From: an uncultured Lachnospiraceae bacterium
Lineage (GTDB): Bacteria > Bacillota > Clostridia > Lachnospirales > Lachnospiraceae
DNA length: 17,774 nucleotides
Direction: 5' to 3'
NCBI GenBank assembly: GCA_910585255.1
Contig: CAJUEI010000059.1
Coordinates: 1-17,774, forward strand
The notes beneath the pieces are model-generated. The model was not told the origin of the DNA and did not search any database. It saw only the letters and a program-made list of their open reading frames with translations. Shown here in pieces: positions 8,210-14,032 of this stretch; the first letter of the stretch is position 1; each line of letters opens with the position of its first letter. Position numbers and translations under genes: made by a program.

Positions 8210-8391
8210 AGGCACGTGTTTAGCCTCCTGCAGAGGCGAATTGCGTGCCGGTCCGTCCGGTCGGATACACCAAAATTCAGAGGCATTAGACTTTCTGCCT
8301 TTCCGAAGAGCGGAACAGCAAAAAGAATTCCCTTTTCCACTTCGGCGTCCCCCCGCTTCTTCCTCCCCCCTGCTTCTCCCTCCCCCTCCAT
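8204..8391 (+). repeat. Dispersed structured intergenic element, copy 2
   Basis: The most complete copy. Nested hairpin: outer stem GGCACG (8211-8216) with CGTGCC (8244-8249), internal loop TGTTTA (8217-8222) facing GAATTG (8238-8243), inner stem GCCTC (8223-8227) with GAGGC (8233-8237), loop CTGCA. Then GGTCCGTCCGG (8250-8260), GGATACACC, a second hairpin CAGAGG/TTTCTG around CATTAGAC (8278-8297), CTTTCCGAAGAGCGGAACAGC (about 8299-8319), a variable stretch, CCACTTCGGCGTCC, and a pyrimidine-rich tail. On the minus strand the nested hairpin is followed by T7 (8204-8210), as in an intrinsic terminator, so the transcribed strand may be the minus one. The family is unknown to me. Confidence 0.85.
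8211..8249 (-). terminator. Possible terminator formed by the nested hairpin of element copy 2
   Basis: On the minus strand a 6-base outer stem and a 5-base inner stem, separated by a fixed internal loop, are followed at once by seven T (8210-8204). This would fit the 3' end of a small RNA running leftward, or a second stop after the groEL terminator. Function is inferred. Confidence 0.5.
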
Positions 8392-8395
8392 ACAA

Positions 8396-8433
8396 ATAAA
8401 AAAGGCAAGAACTATCTCTCAATAATTCCTGCC
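8396..8433 (-). terminator. Rho-independent terminator of groESL
   Basis: On the minus strand GGCAGGAATTAT pairs with ATAGTTCTTGCC (12 pairs, two of them G-T) around a TGAGAG loop, followed by seven T. It starts about 38 bases after the groEL stop codon. Confidence 0.9.
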
Positions 8434-8471
8434 CCTTTTATCCAAATTTTTCTCTATCGATTCCTACTTCC

Positions 8472-10094
8472 TTACATCATACCCATTCCACCAGCTCCTG
8501 CTGGCATAGCAGGTGTCTCTTCCTTAATATTTGCCACTACAGATTCTGTAGTCAGCAAAGTAGAAGCTACGCTGGTAGCATTCTGAAGTGCACTCCGTGT
8601 AACCTTTGCCGGATCCAAAATTCCTGCTTCTACCATATCAACATAGGTCTCTTTCAAAGCATCAAATCCAATCCCGCTTTCAGCATCCCGCACTTTACTT
8701 ACAATTACCGCACCTTCTAAACCAGCATTAGAAGTAATGCAGAATAACGGAGCCTCCAATGCCTTCAAGATAATATTAGCACCCGTCTTCTCATCCCCTT
8801 CCAAAGAAGCCGCCATCTCAGCCACCTTCTTGGAAGCATGAATATACGCTGCACCGCCGCCCTGTACAATTCCTTCTTCTACTGCTGCTCTGGTTGCTGC
8901 CAATGCATCTTCCATCCGAAGCTTATTCTCTTTCATCTCCGGTTCTGTAGCAGCTCCCACACGAATTACAGCTACGCCGCCTGCCAATTTAGCAAGTCTT
9001 TCCTGCAGTTTCTCTTTATCAAAATCAGAAGTTGTCTCTTCAATCTGCATACGAATCTGAGCCACTCTAGAAGCGATCTCTTCTTTATTTCCCTCTCCGT
9101 CTACGATAATCGTATTCTCCTTCTGTACCTTAACCGACTTTGCACGTCCTAACATATCCATTGTAGTTTCTTTCAAATCCAATCCCAATTCTTCGGAAAT
9201 TACTTCGCCTCCGGTTAAAATAGCGATATCTTTTAACATTTCCTTTCTTCTGTCACCATAACCAGGTGCCTTTACTGCTACAACAGAGAATGTACCCCTT
9301 AATTTATTCACAATTAAAGTAGTTAATGCCTCTCCCTCTACATCTTCAGCAATAATTAATAATTTTGCCCCTGACTGTACAATCTGCTCCAAAACAGGAA
9401 GAATCTCCTGAATATTAGAGATCTTTTTATCTGTAATTAAAATATATGGATTCTCCAAAACTGCTTCCATCTTATCCATATCAGTAGCCATATAAGCGGA
9501 AACATAACCACGATCGAACTGCATTCCTTCTACTAAATCCAACTCCGTCTTCATTGTCTTAGACTCTTCAATTGTAATTACTCCATCATTAGAAACCTTT
9601 TCCATTGCATCAGCAACCAGATTTCCTACTTCTTCATCTCCTGCTGAAATAGCAGCAACTCTTGCAATCTGATTCTTTCCATCTACCTTACGGGACATCT
9701 CAGCAATGGCTTCTACTGCTACATCTGTAGCTTTCTTCATCCCTCTTCTTAAAATAATCGGATTTGCTCCGGCAGCTAAGTTTTTCATTCCTTCATGAAT
9801 CATAGCCTGTGCCAAAACAGTAGCCGTTGTTGTTCCATCACCGGCTACATCATTTGTCTTAGTAGCAACTTCCTTTACAAGCTGTGCACCCATATTTTCA
9901 AATGCATCTTCTAATTCAATCTCTTTTGCAATGGTTACACCATCATTAGTAATCAAAGGTGCTCCAAACGATTTATCCAAAACGACATTTCTTCCTTTTG
10001 GTCCTAATGTTACTCTTACTGTATCTGCCAGTTTATTTACCCCTGTCTCTAAAGCGGTTCTAGCCTCCGCACCATATTTAATTTCCTTTGCCAT
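8472..10094 (-). CDS. groEL: Chaperonin GroEL (HSP60)
   Basis: The large chaperonin subunit, 540 residues, full length. It forms the double-ring ATP-driven folding chamber in the cytosol with GroES as lid. Recognised by the N-terminus MAKEIKYGAEAR, the ATP-site segments TLGPKGRNVVLDK and NDVAGDGTTTATVLAQ, the apical stretch EGMQFDRGYVSAYM, VEEGIVQGGGAAYIHA in the equatorial domain, and the Gly/Met-rich tail GAGGMGMM. The ribosome site AGGAAG is 7 bases before ATG. It lies 60 bases after groES, with no promoter or terminator seen between them, and is followed by a clear terminator. Heat-shock control by HrcA is expected through the CIRCE site before groES. No frameshift or missing key residue was noticed. 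Confidence 0.99.
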   Translation of the reverse strand: MAKEIKYGAEARTALETGVNKLADTVRVTLGPKGRNVVLDKSFGAPLITNDGVTIAKEIELEDAFENMGAQLVKEVATKTNDVAGDGTTTATVLAQAMIHEGMKNLAAGANPIILRRGMKKATDVAVEAIAEMSRKVDGKNQIARVAAISAGDEEVGNLVADAMEKVSNDGVITIEESKTMKTELDLVEGMQFDRGYVSAYMATDMDKMEAVLENPYILITDKKISNIQEILPVLEQIVQSGAKLLIIAEDVEGEALTTLIVNKLRGTFSVVAVKAPGYGDRRKEMLKDIAILTGGEVISEELGLDLKETTMDMLGRAKSVKVQKENTIIVDGEGNKEEIASRVAQIRMQIEETTSDFDKEKLQERLAKLAGGVAVIRVGAATEPEMKENKLRMEDALAATRAAVEEGIVQGGGAAYIHASKKVAEMAASLEGDEKTGANIILKALEAPLFCITSNAGLEGAVIVSKVRDAESGIGFDALKETYVDMVEAGILDPAKVTRSALQNATSVASTLLTTESVVANIKEETPAMPAGAGGMGMM

Positions 10095-10154
10095 AATTTT
10101 ACTTCCTGCTATAAAAAACTAGCTTTTCCTTTCTTATTTTATTTTGCTCTTTTA

Positions 10155-10442
10155 TTATGATTCTACTACTGCTAAAATATCATTCTGCTTTACCACAATA
10201 TATTCTACTTCATCTAACTTTACTTCGGTTCCGGCATACTTTGAAAAGATTACCTGATCGCCAACCTTTACCTGCATGGTTACTTCCTTGCCGTCTACTA
10301 CCCCACCAGGACCAACTGCAATTACTTCTGCCTGCTGCGGCTTTTCTTTTGCCTGTCCAGGCAATACAATGCCGGATTTTGTTGTTTCTTCTGCTACTAA
10401 TTGTTTTAATACGACTCTGTCGCCTAAAGGTACTAACTTCAT
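10155..10442 (-). CDS. groES: Co-chaperonin GroES (HSP10)
   Basis: The small heptameric lid of the GroEL chamber, 95 residues. It begins MKLVPLGDRVVLKQ and contains the mobile loop (EETTKSGIVLPGQAKEKPQ), the KVGDQVIFSKYAGTEVK segment and the C-terminal EYIVVKQNDILAVVE, all typical. A frame two codons longer starts with TTG at 10448; I prefer the ATG at 10442, which gives the usual family N-terminus and has AGGAGG 10 bases ahead. First gene of groESL, directly behind the CIRCE operator, so repression by HrcA is expected; hrcA itself is not in this window. Confidence 0.98.
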   Translation of the reverse strand: MKLVPLGDRVVLKQLVAEETTKSGIVLPGQAKEKPQQAEVIAVGPGGVVDGKEVTMQVKVGDQVIFSKYAGTEVKLDEVEYIVVKQNDILAVVES

Positions 10443-10472
10443 AATCAAAATGCCTCCTGAGATTTCATTTTA

Positions 10473-10499
10473 TTAGCACTCACTTAAATCGAGTGCTAA
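10473..10499. promoter_or_regulatory. CIRCE operator (HrcA binding site)
   Basis: A perfect inverted repeat TTAGCACTC, 9 bases, GAGTGCTAA lies between the groES promoter and its ribosome site. This is the consensus CIRCE element bound by the heat-shock repressor HrcA. Confidence 0.97.
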
Positions 10500-10511
10500 C
10501 TGCTAAGTAAT

Positions 10512-10540
10512 ATATTAGTGATTTTACCTAAATTATGCAA
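10512..10540 (-). promoter_or_regulatory. groESL promoter
   Basis: On the minus strand TTGCAT (10535-10540) and TAATAT (10512-10517) are 17 bases apart, with the CIRCE operator starting 12 bases downstream. The hexamers are moderate matches to sigma-A consensus; position supports the call. Confidence 0.6.
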
Positions 10541-10672
10541 CTCCGAAATTTGCTGCTATATCTATTAATTTCTTTTGTTTTCTTATTTTTTCTCTTTTTT
10601 TCTTATTTTTACTCGTTTTTTCCAAATAAATCTAAAATAAATCTAAACTAATCATAAAAATAAAAACTCCGC

Positions 10673-10942
10673 CTACCAGCCGGCTTTTGGACAATGCAGC
10701 CTTTTCTTCTTAGCCCGCACCAATACAAAACAACCGCAGTCCATACAGGTCAGTCCACCCGCTAACCGCTCACAAACACTGCATTTTTTCAGCCGTTCTT
10801 CATAGATATCATCGGTCACACACTCTTCTCTGTCGAGCTGAGAGAGATATTCGGCAATCTTTTGTTCAATCTGTTCCTGCTGAAAAAGAGCAGGGATCTC
10901 ACACCGGCAAAACCGATTTCCTAGTTTTGTCTCTCTATCCAT
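10673..10942 (-). CDS. Small cysteine-rich DUF6171-like protein
   Basis: Protein of 89 residues, probably cytosolic, with no membrane segment. It matches my memory of the DUF6171 family: an N-terminal Cys pair (here FCRC), a middle helix, then YEERLKKCSVCERLAGG, TCMDCGCFVLVRA and a final HCP near the end. The CxxC, CxxCxC and C sites suggest a zinc-binding fold. The function is unknown. It lies 43 bases after the DUF6062 gene with only a weak, distant ribosome site (AGAGG about 12 bases before ATG). The N-terminal pair is CRC where I expect CxxC in relatives, a small oddity. It is followed by a T-rich stretch (TTTTTATTTTTAT) without a convincing stem. Probably the last gene of the row starting with DUF2225. 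Confidence 0.8.
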   Translation of the reverse strand: MDRETKLGNRFCRCEIPALFQQEQIEQKIAEYLSQLDREECVTDDIYEERLKKCSVCERLAGGLTCMDCGCFVLVRAKKKRLHCPKAGW

Positions 10943-10985
10943 ATTTTTTCCAGTCCTCTTTTTTTTATACGAGTTTTCTTTTGTT

Positions 10986-11717
10986 CTAGTGCAGTTTCCC
11001 GTCTTCTTCTACAAAAATTCCATTTAATTTAGTCAGTGTTCTCTGCATCGCATCCTCTGAATTTTTCCACGGCTCATCCTGATAGCGATAATCAAATTTA
11101 TTAATAAACCACTCCACATCCTCCAAAACCCGCTTCATATTCTCTAAATAAATCCGGCTGGTGGCTTCCCGAAATTCTTCTAACTGCTTTCCGCTTAAAT
11201 GCAAAGGGGCATGTTCTAACAGCACCCGATAGTGTTCATTGCAGAATCCTTTGGAACTCTCATACTTCTTTCGAAACTCTCCATCACTTTTCCAAAGATA
11301 ACAGATCGTCATAATATACCGTTCAAAGCTAAGCCGTATCCTTTCACAGACAAAACAGGAAGCTTCTAACTGCTTTAGATACTCTACAACCGGATCTTCT
11401 TTTACTTTTTTAAAAAATCCTCCTTTTTCTACTCCCTGTGCTGCCCGTGTCTCCGTCTCTTGAATCAATTTTTTCATATGTGTACTGGAAATCAAAGCCA
11501 GTCCTAACCGATTATTTTTCTCCCAAAGCATCCGCATATGCTTCTCACAGAATCCCATCTGATCGGTCTTCATTCTGGTATCGTCTTCCATATAGCTAGG
11601 TCCCATTGTATAATCCACAGCATCTTCTTCTAATTTCTTCTTCATCGCACAAATCGGACATTCACAATTTACGGAAAATGCATCATTTACTGGTATGGTA
11701 TATAATTTTTCTTTCAT
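10986..11717 (-). CDS. DUF6062 family protein with two zinc-ligand modules
   Basis: Cytosolic protein of 243 residues assigned to DUF6062 by its start (MKEKLYTIPVNDAF..CECPIC) and the MGPSYMEDDTR segment. It contains an internal duplication of ligand patterns: C20-x2-C23 with C57-x2-H60 (GFCEKH), and C121-x2-C124 with C159-x2-H162 (GFCNEH), at nearly equal spacing (34 and 35 residues between the pairs). I infer two zinc sites. No enzyme motif is visible and the function is unknown. The ribosome site GGAGAGAGG lies just before the ATG, overlapping the end of the upstream MocR gene, whose stop is 12 bases away. Probably co-transcribed with that regulator and with DUF2225. Confidence 0.82.
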   Translation of the reverse strand: MKEKLYTIPVNDAFSVNCECPICAMKKKLEEDAVDYTMGPSYMEDDTRMKTDQMGFCEKHMRMLWEKNNRLGLALISSTHMKKLIQETETRAAQGVEKGGFFKKVKEDPVVEYLKQLEASCFVCERIRLSFERYIMTICYLWKSDGEFRKKYESSKGFCNEHYRVLLEHAPLHLSGKQLEEFREATSRIYLENMKRVLEDVEWFINKFDYRYQDEPWKNSEDAMQRTLTKLNGIFVEEDGKLH

Positions 11718-11729
11718 AAACCTCTCTCC

Positions 11730-13139
11730 TTACCTTTTGCATACCCCCCAAACGCTTCGAAGAATCCCAAGCCCTTCTAAAATCTCCTTTTCGGATAGGT
11801 TGGCATACCCAAGCACTACGGTATCCTCTCGTTTTCCGACTTCCCCAATATAATATTCCGACAGTCCATATACCCGAACTCCCCCCTGCCATGCCCGATC
11901 CAATAATTCCTGTTCCTGCCTTTTTTCTTTTGCAGTTAAAAGCAGATGAATCCCTGCATGTTCCCCCGATACCAAAAAACCCGGAAACTTTTGTATCTCA
12001 CTTAACATTACATCATGCTTTGCCTTATAATTTGCCCGCATCCGGTTGAGATGCCGTTCAAAATATCCCTCCTGTAAAAAGCAAGTCAGCACCGCCTGTT
12101 CCACTCTGGGTACCGTACACGAATAAAATCCATATTTCTGTTCATACCGCTCCATTAGAGAAACCGGAAGCACCATATAACTCACTCGAATTGCCGGAGC
12201 AATCGAACGGGAAAACGTTCCGATATAGATCACACGCCCCGCCTGATCCACTCCCTGCAGGCTGGGAATCGGCTTTCCTTTATATCGGAACTCGCTGTCA
12301 TAGTCATCTTCAATAATATACCGCCCCTCCGCCTCCATAGCCCAGGAAAGCAGTTCCATCCGCCGCTTAATCGGCATTATCACCCCAAGCGGATATTGAT
12401 GAGACGGCGTGACATAGGCAATCTTTGCCTGTGTCTTTTGAAGCTGGGAGATCAACATTCCAGACCCGTCCATTGAGATCGGACAGATCGGATGCCCCAG
12501 ACTCTGCAGCACACGATATGCCTGCTGATAGGTCGGATTCTCCATTGCCACCAAATCCGCCTCTTTTCCAAGAATTTGATGCAAAAGCCACAAAAGATAT
12601 TCATTTCCGGCTCCCACAATCAACTGCTGCGGTGTACAATTTACCCCTCTGGCATGGTAGAGATACTCCTGTATGGCCTTTCTTAACTCATAATCCCCCT
12701 TCTGTTCTCCTAGAAGAAATAAGTCCTTCTTTGCCTCGCTCAATATATTTTTGGTAATCTTTCTCCAAAGCGAATAGGGAAAACTTTCCAAATCGATTCC
12801 CCTTGGCGAAAAATCATAAAGGCAGTGCGTCTTTGCCGTTTGCGAATGATGCTCTGCCTCTTTTTTTGACGGAGATATCAGATAGAGATCCTCAATCTGG
12901 GCGACATAGTGTCCCCGGCAAGGTTTTGCTTCTAAATATCCCTCTGCTACCAACTGATCGTATGCCATTGTAATTGTACTGCGGCTTAACTGCATATTTT
13001 CCGCCAATACCCGAGTAGACGGCAGCCTGCTTTTACACGGAATCCGCCCTGACCGAATCTCCTCTTTTATATAAGAATAAATCTGTTTATAAATCGGTTC
13101 TTTCGATTCTGCATCTAAGGGAATTATCCAATCATTCAC
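11730..13139 (-). CDS. MocR/GabR-type GntR regulator with aminotransferase-like domain lacking the PLP lysine
   Basis: Protein of 469 residues. The N-terminal winged helix (about 15-80: PIYKQIYSYIKEEIRSG, LPSTRVLAENMQLSRSTITMAYDQL) is GntR-type DNA binding; the rest (about 110-460) has the fold-type I aminotransferase pattern seen in GabR and PdxR. EDDYDSEFRY (277-286) gives the Asp and Tyr that meet PLP in GabR. The motif that should read GTFSKS reads GTFSRS: the codon at 12207-12209 is CGT, so Arg311 stands where GabR has Lys312. Covalent PLP binding is therefore unlikely. Its ATG overlaps the end of the DUF2225 gene by 8 bases. Which gene it controls is not shown; its own row is an obvious candidate. 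The family call is firm, the ligand is not. Confidence 0.92.
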   Translation of the reverse strand: MNDWIIPLDAESKEPIYKQIYSYIKEEIRSGRIPCKSRLPSTRVLAENMQLSRSTITMAYDQLVAEGYLEAKPCRGHYVAQIEDLYLISPSKKEAEHHSQTAKTHCLYDFSPRGIDLESFPYSLWRKITKNILSEAKKDLFLLGEQKGDYELRKAIQEYLYHARGVNCTPQQLIVGAGNEYLLWLLHQILGKEADLVAMENPTYQQAYRVLQSLGHPICPISMDGSGMLISQLQKTQAKIAYVTPSHQYPLGVIMPIKRRMELLSWAMEAEGRYIIEDDYDSEFRYKGKPIPSLQGVDQAGRVIYIGTFSRSIAPAIRVSYMVLPVSLMERYEQKYGFYSCTVPRVEQAVLTCFLQEGYFERHLNRMRANYKAKHDVMLSEIQKFPGFLVSGEHAGIHLLLTAKEKRQEQELLDRAWQGGVRVYGLSEYYIGEVGKREDTVVLGYANLSEKEILEGLGILRSVWGVCKR

Positions 13140-13983
13140 TCGTTCCCTCCATTACAATCTCCTTTAGTCTCCTCGCCCGATCTTTTACTACAGTCGATGC
13201 AGACTTCGAGATTAAAATCATTCCCAACAGTTTTTTACATTCGTCTATTTTTCCTATTCTTCTAGAAAGCTCCGCTAAAAGATAATTAAATGTCATCTCG
13301 TCCATTCCACAGATAGGAAACAGCTCATTTGCTACTGCCATTTCAAAACCGGCATGTGCTTTTTCAATATAGGTCTTTTCCTCCGCCCGCAGCTTTTCTA
13401 ATTCCTCTTTCTTTCCTGTTCCCGATGCTTCCAGTTGCTCTGCCATCCCCCGGTACATCCACGCCAGCTGCAGACACAGATACGCCTTTTCACTATTCCG
13501 CCCATGCTTTACAACCGAACAATACAGTGCCAGCTTAAAACGAATCACTGCCTCTTCATAGGAAAGTGTATTCCCTGCTTCCTCCACTCCGGTATAATTT
13601 TTCTGTATTTCTTCTCTTAATAATTTCCTCTGCAGAGACGAAATATGAGGGAAAGAGGAAATCGGTGCAGCATAACCGCATTTTTTACAAAATACAATAT
13701 TATACTTTGTCGCATCTACTCCGACATACTTTGGTCTTAGATCTAAATCCGAACCAATTCGCCTTGCCTTTCCTGCCCTTACGGTATGTTCTGTAAATTT
13801 ATTTTCACAAATGGGACAGCTATATCTCTTTTCAAATAAATATTCTTCTTCTTTTTTCTCTTCTGCAATTTTTGCCTGCTTTGCCTCTTCTTCTTTGTTC
13901 CTTTGATTATTCATGGCAAATATCTCTTCTTCCTTAATTTTTTTAAAACCCAACTTTTCCAACCCTTCAAATAAGCCGCCCAT
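13132..13983 (-). CDS. DUF2225 family protein
   Basis: Cytosolic protein of 283 residues. After a Lys/Glu-rich N-terminus, CPIC (56-59) and FCKKCGYA (99-102) form a zinc-ribbon-like pair around the LDLRPKYVGVDATKYNIV segment, which is the DUF2225 signature. The C-terminal part (about 125-280) is helical and resembles tetratricopeptide-like bundles (ALYCSVVKHGR, YLCLQLAWMYRG, NELFPICGMDEMTFNYLLAELSRRIG). The function is unknown. The start is supported by AAAGGAG nine bases ahead. It begins 45 bases after glnS and its end overlaps the MocR gene, so it heads a closely packed row of cysteine-rich proteins. Confidence 0.88.
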   Translation of the reverse strand: MGGLFEGLEKLGFKKIKEEEIFAMNNQRNKEEEAKQAKIAEEKKEEEYLFEKRYSCPICENKFTEHTVRAGKARRIGSDLDLRPKYVGVDATKYNIVFCKKCGYAAPISSFPHISSLQRKLLREEIQKNYTGVEEAGNTLSYEEAVIRFKLALYCSVVKHGRNSEKAYLCLQLAWMYRGMAEQLEASGTGKKEELEKLRAEEKTYIEKAHAGFEMAVANELFPICGMDEMTFNYLLAELSRRIGKIDECKKLLGMILISKSASTVVKDRARRLKEIVMEGTSE

Positions 13984-14003
13984 TTACTTCTTCTCCTTTG
14001 CTC

Positions 14004-14032
14004 ATAAAAACGGTCTCTTATTCTGTTTTTAT
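14004..14032 (-). terminator. Weak hairpin at the end of glnS
   Basis: ATAAAAACGG (14004-14013) pairs with CTGTTTTTAT (14023-14032) around a 9-base loop. It overlaps the glnS stop codon and has its T-run inside the stem. It may reduce, not block, reading into the DUF2225 gene. Confidence 0.35.

Larger units (their letters stand above)
8100..8346. repeat. Long inverted repeat around element copy 2
   Basis: The outer arms 8100-8131 and 8315-8346 are 32 bases each and complementary at 31 positions (a single G/A difference at the CGCTTCGG/CACTTCGG site). A second, looser pair of arms lies inside: 8134-8167 with 8278-8308, carrying CAGAGGCAT..GACTTTCT on the minus strand of the left side. The left half is thus an inverted, partly degraded copy of the 3' half of the element. 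The centre (8181-8277) holds the 12-bp hairpin and the nested covarying hairpin. Confidence 0.85.
8032..8471. other. Gene-free intergenic block holding element copy 2
   Basis: About 440 bases between the xpaC start and the groEL stop. Left to right: a possible -10 for xpaC (8032-8037), a 12-base direct repeat AAACCAGCCGAA twice (8081-8092 and 8094-8105), an inverted partial copy of the dispersed element (8100-8180), a 12-bp hairpin (8182-8209), element copy 2 with its pyrimidine-rich tail (8204-8391), and the groEL terminator (8396-8433). Open frames here fall on the repeat and look like chance. Confidence 0.8.

Noticed and set aside
8100..8346. Retron or group II intron RNA
   Set aside because: No reverse transcriptase gene is in the window, and I see no domain V motif or msr/msd layout; the inverted arms alone are not enough.
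8176..8425. Four overlapping open frames of 66-79 codons on both strands
   Set aside because: They fall on the palindrome and element copy 2, have biased Pro/Ser/Gly/Arg composition, and lack convincing ribosome sites; inverted repeats give such mirrored frames by chance.
10443..10448. TTG start two codons before the groES ATG
   Set aside because: The ATG gives the standard MKLVPLGDRVV beginning and lies a suitable 10 bases from the ribosome site.
10650..10690. Terminator after the DUF6171-like gene
   Set aside because: A T-rich run is present, but I could not find a stem of more than a few pairs before it.
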